Shown here: positions 24,184-31,696 of the stretch, piece after piece
Layout: every line of letters starts with the position of its first letter
Position numbering within the stretch: position 1 is the stretch's first letter
Assembly (NCBI GenBank): GCA_018819685.1
Contig: JAHJPT010000070.1
Span: forward strand, 1 to 41,065
DNA length: 41,065 nucleotides
Origin: Alphaproteobacteria bacterium
GTDB lineage: Bacteria; Pseudomonadota; Alphaproteobacteria; Sphingomonadales; Sphingomonadaceae
Reading direction: 5' to 3'
The notes under the pieces: model-generated
Told to the model about the DNA's origin: nothing
The model's database searches: none
What the model saw: only the letters and a program-made list of their open reading frames with translations
Program-made: the position numbers and the translations under genes

Positions 24184-24570
24184 TCTGGCTCGCCACAACT
24201 GCGGCCGGGATCGCGACCAGGCCATTCGAGGTTTCGGCCATGGGCAAGCCGCGGCGTCGGCCCCTTGTTCACGAGCAATCAGAGGCGACCCGAAGGTATC
24301 CTCCTGGCTGTGGCAACGAGAGCTCACGTGGATAGGCGTCGAGACGAGAAAGGCGAGAGACCTGTCAGATGGTCTGCGCTGACTTCGTTGTATCGGACTC
24401 CCTATGGCTCCTGGATCTCCTCGCACGCGAGATTCCACCCGGAATGGGGCTCCAGGATTACGGTGCTTGCCCTATGGCGGCTGGAACCGCTTCATTGTCT
24501 GAAGAGCTGGATCATGGAGCAATCGCAGCGGCTCCCTGATGCTCCTCGTTCTGTCCTTCGAAGACTAGCT
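24184..24570. other. 387 bp between oxidase cluster and convergent GH15 operon
   Basis: No gene is supported. Both flanking operons converge on it, so terminators are expected, but I found no strong hairpin followed by a T run. Long ORFs reported through it on either strand are extensions or shadows of flanking genes, with no recognisable motif. Confidence 0.5.
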
Positions 24571-25068
24571 CTATCCGTAGCCGAGCGCGAGAATCAGCCC
24601 GTAAGCGGTTTGCGCCAGGACAGTTATGAGCGGAGTGTTGCGGCCATAGTTGAGGCCGAAGGCGCCTGGCGGTTCGATCCTTCTGGTCCGGTCCGGCCCA
24701 TCGAATTCGGTCGCCAGGCGCGGATGGATGTAAGGGAGCATTGGCAGGAACACCGCTATCAGGAACAGGCCGTGGGCGGCGCCCAGCAGCACGCCTACCC
24801 ACCAATCCGATCTGCCGAGGGTTGCGAACAGCAGAGCATAAACGAAGGCGAACAGCCACCCTCCCAAGAGATAGAGCGCATAGCCCCATACAATCGCCTT
24901 TCGGCGGCTGGAAACCACGAAGGTGCCGAACAAAAAGGGCAGGCTCAGGCGGGACAGGCCGATAAGCTGAGCAGTTTGCAGCACAGATGCCATGATAGCC
25001 GTTGCCACGAGTCCCCAGACGGCAGGCGATATCCAGTTGCTGATGACCTCGTGTAGCGCTGGGTTCAT
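24571..25068 (-). CDS. Four-helix membrane protein
   Basis: A 165-residue integral membrane protein with predicted helices at about 15-35, 60-84, 88-112 and 146-163. Between the third and fourth helices lies a conserved-looking segment with Pro-Tyr-Ile-His-Pro-Arg and Gly-Leu-Asn-Tyr-Gly-Arg-Asn-Thr-Pro. I recognise no named family. Its start overlaps the GH15 stop by four bases, so it is the last gene of an SDR, GH15, membrane protein operon. Confidence 0.75.
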   Translation of the reverse strand: MNPALHEVISNWISPAVWGLVATAIMASVLQTAQLIGLSRLSLPFLFGTFVVSSRRKAIVWGYALYLLGGWLFAFVYALLFATLGRSDWWVGVLLGAAHGLFLIAVFLPMLPYIHPRLATEFDGPDRTRRIEPPGAFGLNYGRNTPLITVLAQTAYGLILALGYG

Positions 25069-26879
25069 GCCTCCCCCTCTCCTGCGGCATAGGCCGCGTC
25101 GACAAAAGCCGCGTGAGAGAGACCCTGTGGGAAGTTGCCGAGCATCGTGTGTGAGGCGGGATCATACTCTTCTGCCATAAGCCAAAGGTCGTTGGCCGCT
25201 TCGAGTAGCGCGGCGATGCGTCTGCGTGCTGCCGCCTTCTCGCCGCGCAGCGCAAGATATTCGCACGCCCAAAAGCCGCAGGCGAGGAATGAACCTTCGG
25301 GTTCCTCCATTCCATCCACCCCGCGCGCATAGCGCCAGACGAATGGTCCTTGCGCCAGTTCGTCTTCGATACGATCGAAGGTGCTGCACATGCGCGGATC
25401 GTCCGCGGCTATGAGACCGATGCGGGGCAGCAGCAGGACGCTGGCGTCCAGATGCTCGTGACCGAATGCTCCGGTAAAGGCGCCGCGCTGTGCGTTCCAT
25501 CCATGCTCGAGAACGGCGTCCTTGATACGGCGCCTTTCCTCCTCGAATCGTAGACGGTCGTGGAGCAGCGGAACGGTGCGATCAATCTCCAGCAGGCCGT
25601 CGAGCGCGGCCCAACACATTGCTTTCGAATAGACGTGATGCATGCGGCGCCCGCGGATCTCCCATATCCCATTGTCGGGCCGGTCCCACATCTCGCATAC
25701 AGTGCGCCCGAACCCACGCAGGCGGCTTGCTTCGGAAGCGTCGAATTCGCCTCCATTTGCCACGAATTCGCGCGCTGCCAGCACGACGGAACCGTAGCTG
25801 TCGAGTTGCAGCTGATCCTTGGCATTGTTTCCGGTCCGCACCGGAGCGGAGCGCCGGTATCCTTCCAGGCCGGAAACGACCTTCTCCTTCAGATCGCTGC
25901 GCCCGTGAATATCGTAGAGCGGGCGGAGACCGGGCTGGTCGCGTTGTGTCGCATGCATCAACCAATGGAGATAATGCTTTGCTTCGAAATCAAATCCGGC
26001 TTGCATGAAGGCGGCAAGAACCAAATGGGCATCGCGCATCCAGCAATAGCGATAATCCCAATTGCGCGATCCCCCAATCCATTCTGGGAGCGACGTCGTC
26101 CCGGCAGCCGCCACAGCTCCGGTCTCTCCGCTGGTGAGCAATCGAAGCACGATCAGGCTGCGCTCGACCGCCTCGCGGAACGGTCCGCGATAAGTGATCC
26201 GTTCGGTCCAGCGCCTCCACCAGTCGATCGTCGTCTCCAGTTTTTCTAGATTTTCAGCCCCGAGCGGGGGGATAACGCCCGCGTCGCGCCGACAGAAGGA
26301 GAGCGACGCCTGACGCGTCGCACCCGCTTCGAGCCGCTCGTTCGCGGTTAGCCCCCCGTCTGTCACTTCAGCATTCGCAATATCCGTCTGGAGGAGCACG
26401 ACATCGGCTCCATACTGGCAGGCCCACCCCATTTTCCCGCGCGTTTGCAGCTTTGGTCGCTTCCGGGTGGGCGGGCGCGGCTGACAGTCGAGCCGTACGA
26501 CTGGGCGTCCCTCTGTCGCTTCGACCAGTCGGATAAGCTGGCGTTCCGGTTCGATGCGCCCCGCGAGGCCTTTGACAGGGCTATGGATAAAATCAGTCAC
26601 CGTGAAGCTGCCATCTTGCGCATCGAAGCTGGTTCGCAAGACCGGAGTGCCCGCTTCGAAGCTGCGCCGGGTCACGGCTTTTCCGCCGGCATGAATCCGA
26701 AAATGGCCGCCCGCGAGATGATCCAACAGTCCTGCGAAAAGCGGCGGATCGGAGATATTGGGCAGGCAAAGCCAGTCGATGCTACCTTCGCGTGAGACGA
26801 GGGCACAGGCTTGCAGATTGCCGATAGCGGCATAGTCGCTGATCGGCGGATAGGACTGGTCGGGCCCAGGGCCCCGCAT
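25065..26879 (-). CDS. Glycoside hydrolase family 15 protein
   Basis: A 604-residue GH15 protein. An N-terminal domain begins with Ile-Ser-Asp-Tyr-Ala-Ala-Ile-Gly-Asn and Gly-Ser-Ile-Asp-Trp-Leu-Cys, as in bacterial and archaeal glucoamylase or trehalase-type GH15. The catalytic (alpha/alpha)6 barrel has Asn-Trp-Asp-Tyr-Arg-Tyr-Cys-Trp-Met-Arg-Asp-Ala, and the C-terminal Glu-Glu-Tyr-Asp-Pro ... Leu-Gly-Asn-Phe-Pro-Gln block carries the catalytic base. Substrates in this family include alpha-glucans and trehalose; the choice cannot be made here. No signal peptide, so cytoplasmic. Stop and start overlaps on both sides put it between the SDR and the membrane protein in one operon. Confidence 0.92.
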   Translation of the reverse strand: MRGPGPDQSYPPISDYAAIGNLQACALVSREGSIDWLCLPNISDPPLFAGLLDHLAGGHFRIHAGGKAVTRRSFEAGTPVLRTSFDAQDGSFTVTDFIHSPVKGLAGRIEPERQLIRLVEATEGRPVVRLDCQPRPPTRKRPKLQTRGKMGWACQYGADVVLLQTDIANAEVTDGGLTANERLEAGATRQASLSFCRRDAGVIPPLGAENLEKLETTIDWWRRWTERITYRGPFREAVERSLIVLRLLTSGETGAVAAAGTTSLPEWIGGSRNWDYRYCWMRDAHLVLAAFMQAGFDFEAKHYLHWLMHATQRDQPGLRPLYDIHGRSDLKEKVVSGLEGYRRSAPVRTGNNAKDQLQLDSYGSVVLAAREFVANGGEFDASEASRLRGFGRTVCEMWDRPDNGIWEIRGRRMHHVYSKAMCWAALDGLLEIDRTVPLLHDRLRFEEERRRIKDAVLEHGWNAQRGAFTGAFGHEHLDASVLLLPRIGLIAADDPRMCSTFDRIEDELAQGPFVWRYARGVDGMEEPEGSFLACGFWACEYLALRGEKAAARRRIAALLEAANDLWLMAEEYDPASHTMLGNFPQGLSHAAFVDAAYAAGEGEA

Positions 26880-27901
26880 CAGCCGCGCCGCCTTCCGAGA
26901 ACAAGCCGGGAGGCGCCGATGAGCGCAAGGCCGAGCGCCGCCGCCCCCAGCGCCGAGGCCCCGCGATGCATCGTCAACCACTGCTGGTGACTGTGCTCTC
27001 GGGCCTCAGCGTCGAACCGGCCATGCGCACCATGATCCCCTGGCACCGGTTCGTAGAGATTGTTCTTCCGGTCGGGCGATACGAGTTCGCTGTCCTGCTG
27101 GCCGGAAATTGCGGTTCGGGCGAGATAGCGGTCGAGCAGGGGAGAGGCGAGCCGGTCACCGATGATCGCCTTCAGCGTGGGGAAGCCGACTTTGAGCGAC
27201 TTGCGCCGGTTGTGAGCGGCAAAATGGATCGCCTCGGCGGCAACCTCGGGCTGATAACTGGCACTGGCGGGGCGGGGCTTTTTCGGCAGGTTCGTCTTGA
27301 TCCAGTCGAACTGCGGGGTGTTGACGCCGGGAAGTTGGACCATGCTTACGTGGACCTGCGATCCGGAATGGATCAGCTCCGAACGGATGGAATCGTGAAA
27401 ACCCTGGATGGCGTGCTTCGCGCCGCAATAGGCGGACTGAAGCGGAATGCCGCGGTAGGCAAGAGCGCTACCGACCAAGACGATGGAACCTCGGTTGCGC
27501 GGCAGCATCCGTTTGAGTGCCGCGCGCGTTCCATAGACCTGGCCCAAATAAGTGACCTGCGTCACCCGGTCGAAATCTGCCAGCGACATATCCATGAAGC
27601 GCGACAGCACACCGGCAAATGCAGCGTTGATCCAGATATCGATCGTGCCGAGCTCGTTTTCGATCCGCTCGGCAGTTTCCTCGAGCTCTTCGGCATTGGC
27701 GACATCGCACGGGCAGATCAGCGCCTTGCCGCCGACCTGCTCAATCTCGCGGCGGGCGCCTTCGAGCCCGTCCATTCCCCGGGCAATCAGCGCGATGCGA
27801 GCGCCGTCCCGCGCAAAGCGACGGACCACGGCACGGCCCACGCCAGCCGAGGCTCCGGTGACGACCACGACGGGCGGTTCAGGGACGAAGCGGTTGCGCA
27901 T
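26879..27901 (-). CDS. Short-chain dehydrogenase/reductase with C-terminal membrane tail
   Basis: A 340-residue SDR. The NAD(P)-binding Thr-Gly-Ala-Ser-Ala-Gly-Val-Gly motif starts near residue 15, the Asn-Ala-Ala segment is near 90, and the catalytic Tyr-x-x-x-Lys is in Ser-Ala-Tyr-Cys-Gly-Ala-Lys. An extra 70-residue tail ends in a hydrophobic helix (Ala-Leu-Gly-Leu-Ala-Leu-Ile-Gly), so the enzyme may be membrane-anchored, as in a known long SDR subgroup. The substrate is unknown. ATG at 27901 is the start; an 8-codon ORF with a much stronger ribosome site lies about 70 bp upstream. It leads the operon with GH15 and the membrane protein. Confidence 0.9.
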   Translation of the reverse strand: MRNRFVPEPPVVVVTGASAGVGRAVVRRFARDGARIALIARGMDGLEGARREIEQVGGKALICPCDVANAEELEETAERIENELGTIDIWINAAFAGVLSRFMDMSLADFDRVTQVTYLGQVYGTRAALKRMLPRNRGSIVLVGSALAYRGIPLQSAYCGAKHAIQGFHDSIRSELIHSGSQVHVSMVQLPGVNTPQFDWIKTNLPKKPRPASASYQPEVAAEAIHFAAHNRRKSLKVGFPTLKAIIGDRLASPLLDRYLARTAISGQQDSELVSPDRKNNLYEPVPGDHGAHGRFDAEAREHSHQQWLTMHRGASALGAAALGLALIGASRLVLGRRRG

Positions 27902-27972
27902 GTCCTTAAAAAGCACCTGATTATGCGCAAGTTCCCTAATGCGGCTGTGCGGGCTTAATGGCCGATAAGCGA

Positions 27973-27999
27973 TCAAACCTGCTGATGTGCGCTCGCCAT
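27973..27999 (-). CDS. Eight-codon leader ORF ahead of the SDR operon
   Basis: An ATG at 27999 preceded by a near-perfect GAGGAGG ribosome site encodes only eight residues before TGA. It lies 71 bp upstream of the SDR start, which has a weak site. It may be a regulatory leader peptide, or a displaced original start lost to a frameshift. The sequence fact is clear; the role is inference. Confidence 0.35.
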   Translation of the reverse strand: MASAHQQV

Positions 28000-28103
28000 C
28001 ACGCGGCCTCCTCATTCCCGCTTTTCTCGCTCCCCGTTTCTCGGAACGAACACGAGCTTGCAGAGACGGGGAACCAAGGCCGCATTGACGCGCTCGCAAA
28101 TTG

Positions 28104-28481
28104 ATGGAACCGATCGGAAAGAAGCGCTGGGCAATCGCGGAAGGCTATATTCCCTCCGGCAGCCTGGATCAGGACGACCCGGCGCTGGTCAGCCATGAGA
28201 CGGCCTGCATTCTCAACGCCGGTGACGGCGAGGCACATCTCACTATCACGATCTTCTTCAAGGATCGCGAACCCGTCGGGCCGTATAGGGTCTCAATAGC
28301 ACCCCATCGCACGCTCCACCTACGTTTCAACGATCTGGAAGAACCGGAACCAGTGCCACGCGACACGGACTATGCCAGCATCATCGAATCCGACTTACCC
28401 ATCGTCGTGCAGCATACACGGCTCGATTCTAGGCGAAGCGAGATTGCGCTTCTTTCCACTATGGCATTTGGAGAGAGCTGA
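28104..28481 (+). CDS. Anabaena sensory rhodopsin transducer (ASRT)-family protein
   Basis: A 125-residue protein with the ASRT-family beginning Ile-Gly-Lys-Lys-Arg-Trp-Ala-Ile-Ala-Glu-Gly-Tyr-Ile-Pro, then Ser-His-Glu-Thr-Ala, Phe-Phe-Lys-Asp-Arg-Glu-Pro-Val-Gly-Pro and Pro-Ile-Val-Val-Gln-His-Thr-Arg-Leu. The family is a small beta-sandwich domain proposed to bind small molecules, probably sugars. Only some members work with rhodopsins, and no rhodopsin gene is in this window. It is divergent from the SDR/GH15 operon and next to a gluconokinase, which fits a sugar-linked role. The ATG at 28104 is used; a TTG three bases earlier is less likely. Confidence 0.88.
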   Translation: MEPIGKKRWAIAEGYIPSGSLDQDDPALVSHETACILNAGDGEAHLTITIFFKDREPVGPYRVSIAPHRTLHLRFNDLEEPEPVPRDTDYASIIESDLPIVVQHTRLDSRRSEIALLSTMAFGES

Positions 28482-28561
28482 ACGAGAGAATAGACAGATG
28501 GGTCCCGATCCATCCGGGCGTCAATACCAGGGCGATATCAGGCCGAAATGAAAGAGAGGCC

Positions 28562-29122
28562 ATGACCACGAAGCTTTCGGTGATCTCAAGCGGCGACGGG
28601 CCACAAATCCTCCATGGGCCGACCGGGCTTTCCGCGATCGTAGTGATGGGGCCGAGTGGTTGCGGAAAATCAACGCTCGCCAAGTCTCTTGCCAAAACCC
28701 TTGGTTGGAATTTTATCGAAGGGGACGACCATCACCCTCCCGCGAACATCGTAAAGATGAAGGCAGGGAAACCACTCACCGACGCAGATCGCTTACCTTT
28801 TTTGAGAAGCGTAGGACGCCAATTGGCCCGAAATTCTCCCACAGTGGCGAGCTGTTCTGCTCTCAGCAGTTCGCATCGGGACGTTTTGCGTAGCTTCGTC
28901 GATGACATCCTCTTTGTATGGCCAAAGACCGACCAAGGAGAACTCATGCGGAGAATGGAAGAAAGAGAGGGGCATTTCATGCCTCCAGACCTTCTACAGA
29001 ACCAGCTATCTTCCCTCGATGCCCCCTCTTCCAATGAGAGCTCTCTGACGCTCGACGGCCACTTGGCAACTCAGGCGCAAGTCGAAGTGGTGCTTGGCTA
29101 CCTATCGGCACTGAGCAGATGA
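28562..29122 (+). CDS. Gluconokinase (GntK-like)
   Basis: A 186-residue P-loop kinase of the gluconate kinase family. The Walker A motif is Gly-Pro-Ser-Gly-Cys-Gly-Lys-Ser-Thr (about 30-38). The gluconate-kinase signature Glu-Gly-Asp-Asp-His-His-Pro-Pro-Ala-Asn follows, then Lys-Pro-Leu-Thr-Asp-Ala-Asp-Arg and Gly-His-Phe-Met-Pro. It phosphorylates gluconate to 6-phosphogluconate. The N-terminus carries about 25 extra residues. GC content looks lower than in the flanking genes, hinting at later acquisition. It follows the ASRT gene by 80 bp on the same strand. Confidence 0.9.
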   Translation: MTTKLSVISSGDGPQILHGPTGLSAIVVMGPSGCGKSTLAKSLAKTLGWNFIEGDDHHPPANIVKMKAGKPLTDADRLPFLRSVGRQLARNSPTVASCSALSSSHRDVLRSFVDDILFVWPKTDQGELMRRMEEREGHFMPPDLLQNQLSSLDAPSSNESSLTLDGHLATQAQVEVVLGYLSALSR

Positions 29123-29574
29123 TCGTCGCAACGATTGCCGCGGAGCAACACCGCGTCTTGCCAAAGGACCGCACAGAGCCCGTGGGGACGGCAGCGCGTA
29201 CTTGATTATGGATAAACGACCTCTGTGATAGACGGCCGCTCTCGGGATGGAACCGCAATCTTCTTGATAGCCGAAATTGCGGCGCGAAGCAGAACTTCCG
29301 GATCTGGGACGCTTGTTACCACTCCGCATTTCACTCGCGACGCTGGTCGGTACGGGGCTGCGGATCGCCTGCTTCGAAGATCCGGATGTTGTCTTCATCC
29401 GCGACCAGGAAGACGGCCTGCGACGGCGACGATATTACTCATCCAAGTCTTCTCTACCGCCGATCTGGCGATGGCGGAGTGTAATTGTTTTTCGGCGAGT
29501 TTTCGGTTCGATGCCTGCAGGCCAGTGATCAGCCTCGGGATGGCGCTCGACGGGTCAACTCGCCTCGGTCGCAC
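29123..29574. other. 452 bp without a supported gene
   Basis: Lies between gluconokinase and the convergent histidine kinase gene. Short ORFs at 29225-29578 (+), 29277-29528 (+) and 29102-29398 (-) overlap in different frames and show no family motif or good ribosome site. It may be decayed coding DNA; I see nothing else. Confidence 0.45.
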
Positions 29575-30957
29575 CTAGCTGCGACGGGTCTGCGAAAAGC
29601 GGATCACGACCCGCAGCCCCGGATTGTTCTCCTGCAACTCGAGTTCGGCGCGATGCGCGCGAACCGCCGCCGCCACGATGCTCAACCCTATGCCGCTGCC
29701 GGGTTGCGAGCGGCTGGGATCGAGCCTGGCGAAGCGATACAGGACCTTCTCTCGCTGCGCTTCGGGCACACCGGGCCCTTCATCCGCGACGCTCAGAACG
29801 ACGTTCTGTTCGGTGGCTTCCACCGCCACCAGGATGCGCCCACCCTGAGGCGAATACTTGATCGCGTTGTCGAGAAGGTTCGTAACCATGCGGGCAAGCA
29901 GCGAGCGCGAGCCGGACAGTTGCGCCGGTGCGGTATGCATCTGCAGACGCAGTCCGCGCTCCTCCGCCAGCGGCTCGTAGAGCTCAACCGCTTCGGCGAC
30001 GATCGCATCGAGCCGCAGAGGCGCAAAGCCAGCCTCCGCAATCGCCTCGGCACGCGCAAGTTCGAGGATATCCTCGATGAGCCGCAGGATGGCGTCGAGA
30101 TCCTCGCGGCTTTCCGCCATCACCGCATGCAACTGCTCGGCGTCGGCCTGCTGCATCTCCGCCAGTTCGAGCCGTGCCCTGATGCGCGTGATCGGCGTGC
30201 GCAGATCGTGCGCCAACCCCTCGGTCGCGGCGCGGAGCGAGCCGATCAGCCGCTCGATCTCTTCGAAGGTCGTGTTCAGGGTGCGCGCGAGCCGGTCGTA
30301 TTCGTCGCGCCGGGCGGACACGGGCAGGCGCTCGTCCAGCTTGCCGCGCAGGAACCGGTTGCCGGCATCGGATGCCGCCTGCACGAAGAAGAGGCCGCGG
30401 CGGCTGTACCAGAAGCCGAGCGCCAGACCGAGAATGCCGGTCGCGAGGAGCGACCAGACCAGCGCGGAAAGATAGCGATCGCGCAGCACCATTCGCTCGT
30501 CGGACAGATTCCCGACCAGCAGGCGATAGCCGTCCGGCAGGATGATCGCACGCGCCTCCACATTTCGCTCGCGCAAGGGGGCGCGGCTACTGGCGACCCG
30601 CGTTTCGAACCGATGATAGCCTGGCCGGTTCACTTCTCGCGGCCATTCGACGAGATTTCCGGCCAGCGGTCTGCCGCCCGGTGTCGCCAGCAGATAGAAG
30701 AATTCGTTGAGCCGCGGTGCGCCGCCTTCCTGCCGGACGGCCCGGGCGACCCCCTGCAGCCCCGCCGCTCGGTAGCGCGAAAGGAGGCTGGCGGCCTCGT
30801 CGTCGACGAGGGCATGATTGCGTTGCTCGAGCAGGCGCATGGTCTGCGCGAACTGGACCGTCAGCGCGAACCCCGTCGTGGCGAGTGCGATCAGCGTGAT
30901 CCAGATCGCGCCGCGCAGGGCCGCACTGTGGAACAGGGCGGTGCGATCAGAGGGCAT
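29575..30957 (-). CDS. Sensor histidine kinase
   Basis: A 460-residue membrane kinase. Helices at about 15-36 and 163-184 flank a periplasmic sensor domain of some 125 residues. A HAMP linker follows. The phosphoacceptor is His250 in Leu-Ala-His-Asp-Leu-Arg-Thr-Pro, and the ATPase domain has Asn-Leu-Leu-Asp-Asn-Ala-Ile-Lys-Tyr-Ser, Asp-Glu-Gly-Pro-Gly-Val-Pro and Gly-Ser-Gly-Ile-Gly-Leu. Its start overlaps the response regulator stop by 11 bp, and a Deg protease lies upstream, so an envelope-stress sensing role is plausible but inferred. Confidence 0.93.
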   Translation of the reverse strand: MPSDRTALFHSAALRGAIWITLIALATTGFALTVQFAQTMRLLEQRNHALVDDEAASLLSRYRAAGLQGVARAVRQEGGAPRLNEFFYLLATPGGRPLAGNLVEWPREVNRPGYHRFETRVASSRAPLRERNVEARAIILPDGYRLLVGNLSDERMVLRDRYLSALVWSLLATGILGLALGFWYSRRGLFFVQAASDAGNRFLRGKLDERLPVSARRDEYDRLARTLNTTFEEIERLIGSLRAATEGLAHDLRTPITRIRARLELAEMQQADAEQLHAVMAESREDLDAILRLIEDILELARAEAIAEAGFAPLRLDAIVAEAVELYEPLAEERGLRLQMHTAPAQLSGSRSLLARMVTNLLDNAIKYSPQGGRILVAVEATEQNVVLSVADEGPGVPEAQREKVLYRFARLDPSRSQPGSGIGLSIVAAAVRAHRAELELQENNPGLRVVIRFSQTRRS

Positions 30958-31627
30958 CGAGGCGATAGCCCGCGCCGCGGACGGTGCTGATCATTCCCGT
31001 CTCGCCCTCGGCGTCGATCTTCGCGCGCAAGCGCGAGATATGCACGTCGATGACATTGGTGCCCGGATTGAAGTTGTAGTCCCAGATCGCCTCGATGAGC
31101 ATGGTCCGGGTCACCACCTGGCCCGCATGCCGCATCAGGTATTCGAGCAGCTGGAACTCCTTGTTGCCGAGTTCGATCTCCCTCCCCGAACGGCGAGCGG
31201 TCCGGGACAGCAGATCGAGCGTAAGGTCGCCGACCTGCAAGCGGGACCCATCCGTGCTGGCGGCGGCGTCCGTCCGCCGGGTGATGGCCTCCAGTCGCGC
31301 GATCAGCTCCTGAAACGAGAACGGCTTGGTCAGATAGTCGTCGCCGCCGGCCTTGAGACCGGCGACCCTGTCATCCACCTGACCCAGCGCCGAGAGCAGC
31401 AGGACGGGTGTGCGAACATCTTGCGCTCGCATCGCGGTGAGCACCGCGAGCCCGTCCAGCCCCGGAAGATTGCGATCGAGGATCGCCGCATCGTGCTCGT
31501 CGTCGAGGGCGGCGGAGAGGCCATCGAGACCATTCGCGAGATGGTTGCAAGTATGGCCGAGCTCGCGCAGACCGCGCGCGATATACTCGGCGGTCTTCGC
31601 ATCGTCCTCGATCAGCAGGAGTTTCAA
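30947..31627 (-). CDS. OmpR-family response regulator
   Basis: A 226-residue two-domain regulator. The receiver domain has acidic residues Asp8 and Asp9, phosphoacceptor Asp51 in Leu-Asp-Arg-Asn-Leu-Pro-Gly and Lys101 in Leu-Thr-Lys-Pro-Phe. The winged-helix domain includes Glu-Phe-Gln-Leu-Leu-Glu-Tyr-Leu and Gly-Thr-Asn-Val-Ile-Asp-Val-His-Ile-Ser-Arg-Leu-Arg. It starts with TTG at 31627. It is translated together with its kinase and follows the Deg gene by 69 bp with a strong hairpin between. Confidence 0.94.
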   Translation of the reverse strand: MKLLLIEDDAKTAEYIARGLRELGHTCNHLANGLDGLSAALDDEHDAAILDRNLPGLDGLAVLTAMRAQDVRTPVLLLSALGQVDDRVAGLKAGGDDYLTKPFSFQELIARLEAITRRTDAAASTDGSRLQVGDLTLDLLSRTARRSGREIELGNKEFQLLEYLMRHAGQVVTRTMLIEAIWDYNFNPGTNVIDVHISRLRAKIDAEGETGMISTVRGAGYRLDAL

Positions 31628-31639
31628 GAGAAGGTGGCT

Positions 31640-31676
31640 CCGAAAAGGGCGTCTTATGATGCCGACGCCCTTTCGG
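31640..31676 (-). terminator. Strong hairpin between the Deg protease and response regulator genes
   Basis: CCGAAAAGGGCGTC and GACGCCCTTTCGG pair over 13 positions with one bulged A and a 10-base loop. In the reverse-strand reading no long T run follows. It could partly terminate or stabilise the protease transcript, setting the ratio of protease to two-component system mRNA. Confidence 0.5.
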
Positions 31677-31696
31677 TCCGGCAGTTCCCGCTCGGG

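Noticed and set aside
27902-27930. EcfG-like promoter for the SDR operon
   Set aside because: GGAAC-N17-CTTT is one base from consensus but would place transcription start at the ATG itself.
28104-28481. Light-sensing system based on rhodopsin
   Set aside because: Only the transducer-like protein is present; no seven-helix retinal protein with the Lys motif is in the window.
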